A stretch of 64,000 nt of DNA, taken from the NCBI RefSeq assembly GCF_000935025.1, contig NZ_CP010836.1:620001-684000 (forward strand), in the 5' to 3' direction. Each line of letters begins with the position of its first letter. Position 1 is the stretch's first letter. Below are positions 42,691 through 50,826 of this stretch, in pieces. A program made the position numbers and the translations under genes. The DNA comes from Sphingomonas hengshuiensis (GTDB lineage: Bacteria > Pseudomonadota > Alphaproteobacteria > Sphingomonadales > Sphingomonadaceae). The notes under the pieces are model-generated. The model saw only the letters and a program-made list of their open reading frames with translations. It was not told the DNA's origin and ran no database searches.

Positions 42691-42785
42691 CCCGTCATGC
42701 TGAACTTGGTTCAGCATCCACCGCGCAAAAGGCGATGTCTGAGCGGGCTGAAGGTTGGATGCTGAACCAAGTCCAGCATGACGGG
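42691..42785. repeat. Palindromic repeat, family B copy 1
   Basis: Arms of 30 bp (42691-42720 and 42756-42785) match at 29 of 30 positions and contain CGTCATGCTGAACTTGGTT and its complement. The same arms occur at 48978-49068. It fills the gap between two plus-strand genes. Function unknown; a mobile or REP-like unit is likely. Confidence 0.8.
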
Positions 42786-42895
42786 CAGTAGGATGAGGAA
42801 CGTCCGTCGGTTTCACAAGCCGTCGCATCGCGCTTCCAGCCGCTTGAAAGCGCGCACGATTCGACCATGATAGAGTGCATTCCGGGGGAGGGACG

Positions 42896-43106
42896 ATGCC
42901 GACGATCGCCGAACGGGTGAATGCCCATATCACGCAGGCTCGCCCGAGCGCGCTGTGCGACGACTGTATCGCCAAAGAATTGCATCTGTCGCGACGCCAA
43001 CAATCGGCGCGTGTGACCGGCGCGTTGGAGACCACCAGCGACTTTGAACGGGTCGAAGGCCTGTGCGCATTGCCACGAGAGCAAGAAAGTGATTCGTCGG
43101 ACATGA
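42896..43106 (+). pseudogene. Frameshifted Cys-rich small regulatory protein gene
   Basis: The reading frame starts MPTIAERVNAHITQARPSAL, then CDDC and RQQSARVTGALETTSDFERV. This is typical of small HTH/zinc-ribbon-like proteins that end with a second Cys pair and a basic tail. Here the frame breaks at about 43065-43070. The +1 frame then gives CAHCHESKKVIRRT and a TGA at 43104-43106, exactly the expected end. Loss of two bases in a GC dinucleotide run explains it. Read literally, the frame fuses to the methyltransferase stub. Confidence 0.6.
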
Positions 43107-43237
43107 CCAACCGGCGCTATGGCGACAACCTCGACGTGCTGCGCACGCATATCGCGGGCGTGAGCGTCGACCCGAACATGGTGCGCGATCTGGGTCGGAT
43201 GAAGGAGCGCGATAAACGCCCCATGGCCTGTCAGTGA
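43103..43237 (+). pseudogene. N-terminal stub of a DNA methyltransferase
   Basis: The frame from ATG 43103 reads MTNRRYGDNLDVLRTHIAG then VSVD. This is the conserved opening of type II/III adenine-specific DNA methyltransferases, which normally continue with a motif of the form LVYLDPPFNSN. Here unrelated sequence follows and the frame stops at 43237, so motifs IV and I are absent. The ATG overlaps the (restored) stop of the preceding gene as ATGA, as in a coupled operon. An internal deletion is likely. Confidence 0.6.
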
Positions 43238-43313
43238 TGATCGGTCTGTCGACCAAGGCCATGCGCGTCGAGACACGCAAATCGCACCAGCCGGGCGCGC
43301 AGGGGAGCTTGTT

Positions 43314-44216
43314 GTGAACCCATTGAACATCCGCAAGGACGACTTTTATCTGCCGACGCTGGAGGTGTTGCGCGATCTGGGCGGCTCCGCTTCTATCGAG
43401 GAAATCGAAGAGAAGCTCATCGAGCGCTTCCGCTTCAAGCAGGGTGCGCTTGACGTCGTTTATGACCGGAGTGGGGACAATGTGATCACCGACAAAATGT
43501 CGTGGGCACGGAGTTACCTGAAATTCCCCGGTTTCGTTACGACCGAGTCGCGGGGCATATGGGTACTTACCGAAGCCGGGCGGGCGGCGCTCGATCTTCC
43601 GTTGGAGGACGTACGCAAGCAAATCCATGTTGCGAAGGCCAAGCGAAGGGCCGAGCAACTGGCGGAGCGAAAGGCGGTGGTGGAGGATCTGGATCGGCTG
43701 CTGATCGACGAGCCCGACGACACAAACGGAGAGGAATTAGAGGAAGCGGCGCTCGACTGGACCGACGCGCTGCTCGCCACGCTGCGGACGATGGACCCCG
43801 CCGCATTCGAGCGGCTGACCCAGCGGCTGTTGCGCGAGAGCGGGTTCGTGAAGGTCGAAGTGACCGGCAAGTCGGGCGATGGCGGGATCGACGGGTCGGG
43901 CGTGCTGCGGATGAACCTGATCAGTTTCCAGGTGCTGTTTCAGTGCAAGCGCTATGCAGGGTCGGTCGGCTCCTCCACGGTGCGCGATTTCCGCGGGGCG
44001 ATGCAGGGGCGCGCGGACAAGGGGCTGATCATAACCACCGGCACCTTTACCGCAGAGGCACGCAAGGAAGCGACCCGCGACGGGGCGCCCGCGATCGACC
44101 TGATCGACGGCGAGGCGCTGTGCCAGTTGCTCAAGGAACGGCGGCTGGGGGTGCAGGTGCGCGAAGTGGTGCGCGAGGAAGTGGTTGTCGACACTGCCTT
44201 CCTCCTGTCGGTGTGA
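43314..44216 (+). CDS. mrr: Mrr-type restriction endonuclease
   Basis: A 300-residue enzyme. The GTG start follows AGGGGAG. The N-terminal winged-helix Mrr_N domain (residues 1-95, LPTLEVLRDLGGSASIEEIE) precedes a linker. The PD-(D/E)xK catalytic domain follows, with FERLTQRLLRESGF near 170, then KSGDGGIDGSG near 190 and FQCKRYAG near 215 (Asp, then Gln-x-Lys). Such enzymes cut modified or foreign DNA. The methyltransferase that would normally accompany it is only a stub just upstream. Confidence 0.88.
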   Translation: MNPLNIRKDDFYLPTLEVLRDLGGSASIEEIEEKLIERFRFKQGALDVVYDRSGDNVITDKMSWARSYLKFPGFVTTESRGIWVLTEAGRAALDLPLEDVRKQIHVAKAKRRAEQLAERKAVVEDLDRLLIDEPDDTNGEELEEAALDWTDALLATLRTMDPAAFERLTQRLLRESGFVKVEVTGKSGDGGIDGSGVLRMNLISFQVLFQCKRYAGSVGSSTVRDFRGAMQGRADKGLIITTGTFTAEARKEATRDGAPAIDLIDGEALCQLLKERRLGVQVREVVREEVVVDTAFLLSV

Positions 44217-44269
44217 CGCCACGGCAATCGCGTCTTGAGGGGCGCGCTCAAGGTGCTTCGTCCTGCCTG

Positions 44270-44347
44270 TTTCGGCATCCAACGCGCATGACGCGCTGTA
44301 TTCGCCGGGGGCGCGTTGGACCCTGAAACGAGTTCAGGGTGACGAGA
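44270..44347. repeat. Degenerate family B repeat
   Basis: GGCATCCAACGCG and CGCGTTGGACCCTGAAACGA form an imperfect palindrome, ending TTCAGGGTGACGAGAAGT. The match to the family B elements at 42691 and 48978 is partial. No gene lies in this 231-bp interval. Confidence 0.35.
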
Positions 44348-44448
44348 AGTAAAAGAAGCGATGTCCGGTCCAAATGCTATCGCCCCCTCCGGTCAGCCCC
44401 CATTCACCGCGCCCGTGAAATAATCGCGCAACATAGTCGGAGAGCGTG

Positions 44449-46068
44449 ATGCGTGGGCGGTGGATGGCGTTGGCGGGCGGGGCCGTCCTGTTGGGCGCTG
44501 GGCTGGCCGGGCCGGTTGCGGCGCAGGCTCCGCAGGCGCGCGGCGGGGTGCGCGATGTGGCCGACGACTATGGCTTTATCGACAAGGCCGATTCGCTGTG
44601 GGACGCGATCGGCGATGCGCCGCCCGATTATGCCTTTCCGTTCGAGGGCAGCGAGCCCTGGGTATGGGAATCGAGCGACGGCTGGCGGATCGTCGTCGAG
44701 GATGCCGGGCAGGGCATTCGCAGCTATTATTTCGAGCCGGGCGCCAGCGGGCCGTTCCTTGCGGTCGAGCCGGGGGCGAGCTTTGGCTATCGCGGCGGAT
44801 CGATCGTGGTGGTCTATGGCGCCGATGGCAGCGCGCTGCCGCGGGGGGCGCAGGCATCCTATCGGGGCGCCGGCATCGAATTGTACGAGCGCGGGCGGCG
44901 CATCCTGCGCGCGATGGTGCGCGGGCAGCAGGTGCAGGTGGATACGCGCGCCTGGGTCGACGCGGCGCCGTGGATATTGGGGTTCCGCCAGCTCTGGATC
45001 GAGGGGCAGGTGCGCAACGACGGCTGGCGGCGCTATCGCGGGGTTTCGGAATCGCGCGAATGGCGGCGGCGGCTGGAGCGCGAGCGGGCGCGGCGCGGGG
45101 GGCAGGCAGAGGCGTTCCGCCGCTGGCGCGAGGGCGGCTATCGCGGGCCGCCGCCGGGACGCTATGGCAGGCCCGACGCGGTGCGACCGGGCGGCGGCAG
45201 GCCCAACCAGCCGGGCGCGGGCGGTCCGCCGCGCCCCGATCGCCCCGGGCGGCCCGGCGGACCGGGGCGTCCGGATCGGCCTGATCGCCCCGACCGGCCT
45301 GATCGGCCCGAGGGCGGCAGGCCCGACTGGCAGAACCGTCCCGATCGTCCGGGCGTGCCGGGGCGCCCCGGTACTACGCGCCCGACGCCGCGCCCCGATC
45401 GCCCCGAGCGTCCGGGTGCCGAGGTGACGCTGCCCGATCCGATCGAGGCGGTGCCCGGTCGGCCCGGCGGGCGCCCCGGCAGGCCCGACCGGCCAGCGCC
45501 GGTGCCGAGCGCGCCGACGCCGCCGGTGGCGGCGCCAGCACCCGGCCCTGCGGTCCAGCCCGTGCCGACTCCCGGCACGCGCCCGGAGCGTCCGCGGCGC
45601 GGCTATGGCTGGCGCGACCGCGACCCGGCGACGCCGCGCCCGCCGCGCGGCGGGCCCGACCGCCCGGTGCCGCAGCCTGGGGCCGCTGCGCCCGGCGCGA
45701 CGCCGCCCGCCGGCGCGCAGCCCCAGCCGCCGCGGCGCGACTTTGGCGGGCGCGACATGCGCTGGCGCAACCCGAGCGGCGAGATGCCGCGCGTGCGGCC
45801 CGAGCGGCCTGCGGTCCAGCCGGCACCGGCGGCGCCCGGCGCGACGCCGCCTCCCGCTGCACAGCCGCCCCGTCGCGACGGGGGCGGGCGCGACATGCGC
45901 TTTCGCACCCCGGGCGGCGAGGCGCCGCGCGCGCGGCCCGAGCGGCCTGCGACCGCGCCGCCGCCTGCGCCGCGTGCCGACCCGCGCCCTCCGCGCGCCG
46001 ACCCGCCGCCGCGCGCGCCGACTCCAGCCGGGCGGAAGGGGCGCGAGCAGCCCGATAGAGTGGAGTGA
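44449..46068 (+). CDS. Secreted Pro/Arg/Asp-rich repetitive protein
   Basis: A 539-residue protein with a signal peptide (MALAGGAVLLGAGLAGPVAA, then QAPQ). The first 230 residues look folded (residues 60-110 have EPWVWESSDGWRIVVEDAGQ). The rest is low complexity: RPDRPDRPDRP-like runs, GRPGG units and a three-fold block with RDMRWRNPSG and RDMRFRTPGG plus RPERPA. The tail is highly basic and likely disordered, possibly binding polysaccharide or the cell wall (inference). GTG 44446 is an alternative start. Confidence 0.65.
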   Translation: MRGRWMALAGGAVLLGAGLAGPVAAQAPQARGGVRDVADDYGFIDKADSLWDAIGDAPPDYAFPFEGSEPWVWESSDGWRIVVEDAGQGIRSYYFEPGASGPFLAVEPGASFGYRGGSIVVVYGADGSALPRGAQASYRGAGIELYERGRRILRAMVRGQQVQVDTRAWVDAAPWILGFRQLWIEGQVRNDGWRRYRGVSESREWRRRLERERARRGGQAEAFRRWREGGYRGPPPGRYGRPDAVRPGGGRPNQPGAGGPPRPDRPGRPGGPGRPDRPDRPDRPDRPEGGRPDWQNRPDRPGVPGRPGTTRPTPRPDRPERPGAEVTLPDPIEAVPGRPGGRPGRPDRPAPVPSAPTPPVAAPAPGPAVQPVPTPGTRPERPRRGYGWRDRDPATPRPPRGGPDRPVPQPGAAAPGATPPAGAQPQPPRRDFGGRDMRWRNPSGEMPRVRPERPAVQPAPAAPGATPPPAAQPPRRDGGGRDMRFRTPGGEAPRARPERPATAPPPAPRADPRPPRADPPPRAPTPAGRKGREQPDRVE

Positions 46069-46077
46069 GCCGCGCGA

Positions 46078-46545
46078 TCAGGCCGGGCGGAAGGGCAGCA
46101 GCGTCTCATATTGCGCGAGCGGCGGCGCGCCGGCGATCACCGCGCGGTGACGCAGCAGGAAGGCGTGGCGGACGATCTCCGCCTGCTGCTCCAGCCCATA
46201 GCGGGCAAAGGGCTGGCCGGGCTTGAGCGCATAGCCGTAGCGGCAAAAGGGATGGCGGCGCAGCGGCAGGAAGATGCCCGACTGGTGCTGCCAGACATGC
46301 ACCATCTCATGCACGAACAGCCCCTGCACCCCGAGCGGGGCGAGCGCGAAATCCTCGTGATAGATGCCGCTCTTCGGGTGGAAATGGATCGTGCCGAGCG
46401 GCGCCATCGTGGTGTTCGACGGCTGGAAGAACGCCCAGGCGCGGTTGGCGACGCGGGCGCGGGCATAATCGATCGCGTCGCCGAACACCGAGGCGCAGAG
46501 GTTGACCTCGGCGTGGGTGAGCGGGCGGGAGTCGCGGGCGGCCAT
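46078..46545 (-). CDS. Zinc-metallopeptidase-like protein (Vgr-related)
   Basis: A 155-residue protein with a gluzincin-like HEMVHVWQHQ motif (His-Glu-x-x-His) near residue 79. It opens MAARDSRPLTHAEVNLCASV. Similar short sphingomonad proteins are often named Vgr-related, but no type VI secretion genes lie here. The HExxH site suggests a metal-dependent peptidase or a DUF4157-like fold; the substrate is unknown. Confidence 0.65.
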   Translation of the reverse strand: MAARDSRPLTHAEVNLCASVFGDAIDYARARVANRAWAFFQPSNTTMAPLGTIHFHPKSGIYHEDFALAPLGVQGLFVHEMVHVWQHQSGIFLPLRRHPFCRYGYALKPGQPFARYGLEQQAEIVRHAFLLRHRAVIAGAPPLAQYETLLPFRPA

Positions 46546-46650
46546 GCGGTATCCTAGCGCCGAATCGGCAGCCGCCGCCAGTGTTGCATGGGCTTAACAC
46601 ACCGGATAGGCTGGCGACGAGGCCGGCAAGGGCCGCGAGGGGGAAGGCCG

Positions 46651-47556
46651 ATGGCGGTTATATTGGGCGATGCGCGGGTGCTCCATCCCGGAAAGCTGCG
46701 CTGGCTGCGCGCGCTGGCGTGGATGGTGGCGCTCACTTTCCTCGTGGGGCTGACCTATATCGGCGTGGCGCAGGCCGCCATGCGGATCGCGGTGGCCGCC
46801 ACCGGCGGGGTGTTCACGCTGCCGAGCGCAGTGCCCCCGGAATTGCGGCTGGTGGTGACCATCGTCGCGGCGGTGGTGGGGCTGGGCGTCTATGCGCTGG
46901 CGGTGCGCTATGGCGAGAAGCGGCGCGCGGAGGAGCTTGCGCTGCGGGCGATGCCGGGCGAGCTGATCGGCGGGCTGGCGGTGGGCGGCGCGCTGATGGT
47001 CGCGGCGATCGGGGCGCTGTGGCTGGCGGGATGGGTGACGGTGGCGGCGCAACCCCAGACACAGGTGCTGCGGGCGATCGCGGCATCGGTGGAATCGGGG
47101 GTGGTCGAGGAGACGATCTTCCGGCTGGTGATGTTCCGGCTGCTCTGGCGCGCCTGGGGCGTGTGGCCGGCGCTGGCGCTGTCGGCGCTGGTGTTTGGCG
47201 GGCTGCATCTGTTCAACCCCAATGCGACGCCCTTCGCGGCGCTGTGCATCGCGCTGGAGGCGGGGATTTTGCTCGCGTCCTTCTATGTGCTGACCGGGCG
47301 GGCATGGGCGTCGATCGGGGTGCATGCGGGGTGGAATTTCACCCAGGGCTGGGTGTTCGGCGCAGCGGTATCTGGGGGTAGCGGCTTTGCCGGCGGGCCG
47401 CTGGCGACGGGGCCGGTCGCGGGGGTCTCGCCGATCCTGTCGGGCGGCGGGTTCGGCCCCGAGGCATCGGTGCCCGCGCTGGTGATCTGCACCGCGGCGG
47501 GGGTGGGGGTGTTGTGGCTGGCGTGGCGCCGCGGGGCGATGGCTACGGTCGCGTGA
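46651..47556 (+). CDS. CPBP-family intramembrane metalloprotease
   Basis: A 301-residue membrane protein with about eight hydrophobic segments. The Abi/CPBP signature is visible as VVEETIFRLVMFRLLWRAWG (EE-x3-R) near residue 152, then FGGLHLFNPNATP near 187 and HAGWNF near 228. These residues form the glutamate-histidine active site of type II CAAX-like proteases. The start MAVILGD is chosen over 46588, which has no ribosome site. Neighbours give no target. Confidence 0.85.
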   Translation: MAVILGDARVLHPGKLRWLRALAWMVALTFLVGLTYIGVAQAAMRIAVAATGGVFTLPSAVPPELRLVVTIVAAVVGLGVYALAVRYGEKRRAEELALRAMPGELIGGLAVGGALMVAAIGALWLAGWVTVAAQPQTQVLRAIAASVESGVVEETIFRLVMFRLLWRAWGVWPALALSALVFGGLHLFNPNATPFAALCIALEAGILLASFYVLTGRAWASIGVHAGWNFTQGWVFGAAVSGGSGFAGGPLATGPVAGVSPILSGGGFGPEASVPALVICTAAGVGVLWLAWRRGAMATVA

Positions 47557-47806
47557 GGAACTGCGCCGAATGGGCGCCCAGTATTCGGTCTTATGCGATA
47601 GCGCCAAGGCGCAGGTACACTTCGAAATAGTCCCAGAAGTAGAAGCACTGGCTGACGGCGCAAGTTCGACTCGTTACGCGAGGCAGCTATGGCAGGGTGA
47701 CGCGGGGGGTGCCTTTCAAACCAGTCAGACCAAATCCCTTTTCTGCAATTTGCCGAGTGCCGCAGCTTGTGGCAAAAAATGCTCAACTCGATCAAGGAGG
47801 GGGGCC

Positions 47807-48268
47807 TTGGACCGATTTCGCAAACGCTTCGTTGCCTCGGGCCAATCGGCTTTGGGCTGCGGATTGCTCTTCGTTTTGGTGGTGGGATTTATCACCGTCT
47901 TGGATACCGCTCGTGATTTGATTGAGGGCCTTACTTACGGAAGACAGTTTATTTCCGCTATCCCGCTGCTGTTTGCTGCTGCTATTCTAGCTGCCATTCA
48001 TTGGGCTATATCGGCTTCACGTGATCCTTACGTGTGGGCGGTAGTAGTCATTGATTGTGTACTGGTGATTGGCGCCGTTCACAGTGGAAACTACTGGGCA
48101 GTATTTCCTCGCGGAGAGGGATATTTCACGCTCAACCGCGCTACCGCCTACGGGTTCTTGCTGGCAGCTATATTCGTTCCTAACGGCATTCGCGCGTTGC
48201 ATTGGCGTTTTGTCGAGCGCCGCCGCCTCGAAGCTGAGTGGCGCGCGCGGCACGATCCGCGACTCTAG
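47807..48268 (+). CDS. Membrane protein of unknown function
   Basis: A 153-residue protein. The TTG start at 47807 follows AAGGAGG with good spacing. Four hydrophobic segments are visible (CGLLFVLVVGFITVL, ISAIPLLFAAAILAAI, WAVVVIDCVLVIGAV and YGFLLAAIFVP). GC is somewhat lower than the neighbours. No family is recognised. The 249 bp before it show no gene. Confidence 0.5.
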   Translation: MDRFRKRFVASGQSALGCGLLFVLVVGFITVLDTARDLIEGLTYGRQFISAIPLLFAAAILAAIHWAISASRDPYVWAVVVIDCVLVIGAVHSGNYWAVFPRGEGYFTLNRATAYGFLLAAIFVPNGIRALHWRFVERRRLEAEWRARHDPRL

Positions 48269-48410
48269 AACGTGACCGGATTACGCCGAGGTATATCTGC
48301 GTTGACGGGGCAGTTGTCGCATCCGGCGCCGGTCCGGTCACGCCCAACCCCTACCCGTTGTAGGCCCGTGCCTTCCCGTCAGCAAATAGGCCCAAGCGCA
48401 GTAGGATCCG

Positions 48411-48860
48411 CTACGCCCCCATATCCTCGTGCACCATGTCGAACTCGCGCACCCCGCGCTGACGGCGGGCGGCGTTGACATGGTCGCGGAGCTGTTCGCG
48501 GCGGGCGCGGGCATGGGGGACGTCGCGGATGACGAGCGGGGCGTCGCGCGTCGTTTCGTCCGACGACGTGATCGTGATCGTGCCGATCCCGGCGATCTGG
48601 TTGATGATCGTGAAGTCGAGCCGGACGTCCTTGACGCGGTACAGCTCGATCTCGTCGATCGACTTGGACAGGATGCCCTTGTGCAGGATCAGCCGGTCGT
48701 CGGTCAGTTCATAGGTGACGGTCAGGTTGGCGAGCCATTTGACCAGCACGATCACCAGCCCGACGCCGACGAGGCACAGCAGCAGCGTGCCCCAGCCCGC
48801 CAGCGTGCCGCGCAGCCAGCCCCAGGTGGAGGAACGAAAACGATCCGTCTCTTGTGCCAT
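48411..48860 (-). CDS. PH-domain membrane protein (bPH_2 type)
   Basis: A 149-residue protein with one membrane helix (residues 19-39). The bacterial PH domain follows: VTYELTDDRLILHKGILSKS, IDEIELYRVKDVRLDFTIIN and GTITITSSDET. Proteins of this type are anchored at the inner membrane. The start MAQETDRFR follows GGGGGGAGC. Function unknown. Confidence 0.75.
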   Translation of the reverse strand: MAQETDRFRSSTWGWLRGTLAGWGTLLLCLVGVGLVIVLVKWLANLTVTYELTDDRLILHKGILSKSIDEIELYRVKDVRLDFTIINQIAGIGTITITSSDETTRDAPLVIRDVPHARARREQLRDHVNAARRQRGVREFDMVHEDMGA

Positions 48861-48977
48861 GATGTGCTCCCCCCGCGTGTCCGACACTGCTATAGTCGAG
48901 TAGTACAGGCCGGGGAAGGTCCGACGCGCGGGTCGGCGGGTGGGGCGCGCATATGGGGTCGGGGGGGCTTTACTTGC

Positions 48978-49068
48978 CGTCATGCTGAACTTGTTTCAGC
49001 ATCCAACGTGCCACAATATGCGGAAAGGCAAGTGGAGGGTTGGATGCTGAAAAAAGTTCAGCATGACG
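48978..49068. repeat. Palindromic repeat, family B copy 2
   Basis: Arms of 30 bp (48978-49007 and 49039-49068) match at 29 of 30 positions (CGTCATGCTGAACTTGTTT and complement). The outer sequence matches family B copy 1 at 42691. It lies in a gene-free interval between the bPH_2 gene and the porin. Confidence 0.8.
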
Positions 49069-49120
49069 ATGTAATAAAAAGTTCAATCCTGGGTGAAAAC
49101 CTGATTCACGCCGGGAGTTA

Positions 49121-50728
49121 TCAGAAGCGGAGGCTGATCCAGCTCGACAGATAGTGCGAGCCGGTGGTCTTGACCTTTGCCAGCGGGCCGGCGGGCTGGA
49201 AATATTCGTAGCGGGTGATCAGCGAGACGCGCGGCGCGATCTTCCAGCTTGCCTGGAAGCGGATGGCGTCGCCGATATGGCTGCCGGCGATCTTCTGCGT
49301 GCCCGTATAAGCGGTGCCATTGCCCTTATACACGGCGTCGCTTTCGGTCGCGCGATAGCTGCGCTGATATTCGGTGGTCAGGTCCAGCGTCTTCGCGGGC
49401 GAGATCGTGACGTTCGGCGAGATCTGCACCAGGTTGCTGGGGCTCAGCGCGCCCTGATAGCTGTACGCGATCGCGCCGCCGGTGACGAAACGCCCGTTGT
49501 GGAGCGCGCCCTTGTCATAGGCGCCGCCGCCGCTGCCGTAATCGACATGGACGCCGATCTTGGGCGCCAGCCCTTTCCTGCTGAGCTGATAGGTCTGGGC
49601 GATATAGGCCGACCAGGCATCGATGTCGCGCCCGGCAAAGTCGCCGGTCTGGCGATCGAGCGTCCAGTCGATCGTCAGGTCGTTCAGGCTGCCCCATAGC
49701 CGTGCGCCCCAGTGGCGGCGGACCTCGCGGGCGGTGGTGCTGCCCCAGCGCGCCTTGCTGTTGCGTTCGCGCCAGGCATAGGGATCGAGGAACAGCTTCC
49801 GCGTCTTGCTGTCGGCCAGCACGATTCCGCCGGTGACCCCCGAAAAGCGCGTGCTCTTGTCCGCGACATCGTCGCCGGTGCCGCCGGTGCCGAGCGTGAC
49901 ATGGTGGAAATCGAACATGTCGACGCGAAACCGGCTGAGCTGTGCCCAGGCGCGGACGCCCTGTTCGACGAACAGGATCGAGTTATCGTCGCGGATCGCA
50001 AGGATTTGCGGCGATCCGTCGGTAAAGCACTGGCGGCCATAGCGGATGCCGAGCGTCGCGCGACCGACCGGGCCGCCGAGTTCGCCGAACGCCTGTTGCA
50101 CGATCAGCGTGTTGCGCGACTTGCCGGCAGGGGTGCCGTAATTGACCCCCGCGAGCCCGCCATGCGCCAGCTCGCCATAGGCGCGGAACGGGCCGACGTG
50201 GACGTCGGCACCGCCGACCAGCCGGAGCAGATCCTCGCGGCGATAGGGCGAGTCGACCAGCCCGGGATTGCTCACCAGCGTCGTGCGCAGGCGCATCTCG
50301 CCCGACAGCGTGACATACGCGTCGCCATCGGCATCGATCGGAAGATATTTCAGCCGATCGAGGATGTCGTCGCGCTTCTTGGGATCGCGCATCCCGCGCC
50401 AATCCTCGGCCCAGCGCGACGTGTTATAGCCGCTGAGCTTGATGCCATGGCCGTCCGCCTGTCGCGGATAGCTGCGGATCGCGGGATTGGCGGGGGCGCG
50501 TTCGGGGGTGCGTTCGCTGGGCGGGGTGCCCGGTTGCGCGGGGGGCGTCTGCTGCATGGCGCCATCCTGCCCGCGAGCAAGGCCGATCACGATGATCTGC
50601 GCGTCGGTCGACGCAGGCGCGGCTTCGGCGGCTGCCACCTTGGTCTGCGCCTGCGCCAGTTCGGGCGCGGCAGTGGCAGCGAGCAGGGACAGGCAGAGCG
50701 CGGTCAGGCGCGGCGGCTGGGGGTACAT
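49121..50728 (-). CDS. Alginate-export (AlgE-type) outer-membrane porin
   Basis: A 535-residue beta-barrel protein with a signal peptide (MYPQPPRLTALCLSLLAATA, then APELAQAQ). From about residue 105 the Alginate_exp domain appears: WRGMRDPKKRDDILDRLKYL, then DGDAYVTLSGEMRLRTTLVS and the RFRVDMFDFHHV segment. It ends SSWISLRF with terminal Phe. Such porins carry anionic or organic compounds; in sphingomonads they often accompany catabolic genes. No catabolic partner is adjacent, so the substrate is unknown. Confidence 0.82.
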   Translation of the reverse strand: MYPQPPRLTALCLSLLAATAAPELAQAQTKVAAAEAAPASTDAQIIVIGLARGQDGAMQQTPPAQPGTPPSERTPERAPANPAIRSYPRQADGHGIKLSGYNTSRWAEDWRGMRDPKKRDDILDRLKYLPIDADGDAYVTLSGEMRLRTTLVSNPGLVDSPYRREDLLRLVGGADVHVGPFRAYGELAHGGLAGVNYGTPAGKSRNTLIVQQAFGELGGPVGRATLGIRYGRQCFTDGSPQILAIRDDNSILFVEQGVRAWAQLSRFRVDMFDFHHVTLGTGGTGDDVADKSTRFSGVTGGIVLADSKTRKLFLDPYAWRERNSKARWGSTTAREVRRHWGARLWGSLNDLTIDWTLDRQTGDFAGRDIDAWSAYIAQTYQLSRKGLAPKIGVHVDYGSGGGAYDKGALHNGRFVTGGAIAYSYQGALSPSNLVQISPNVTISPAKTLDLTTEYQRSYRATESDAVYKGNGTAYTGTQKIAGSHIGDAIRFQASWKIAPRVSLITRYEYFQPAGPLAKVKTTGSHYLSSWISLRF

Positions 50729-50826
50729 GGTTACGCTCCACGGCAGGCGAGCCGCCGGCGACGGGCCGGTTGCAGCACGGGTTCGGGGAAGGAGCGGGCG
50801 CCGCGCGGGCACCCGCAGGGAGGCGC

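Noticed and set aside
42875..43237. One continuous 120-residue protein
   Set aside because: Its first and last parts match two different families, with the natural end of the first visible in another frame. A frameshift fusion is the better reading.
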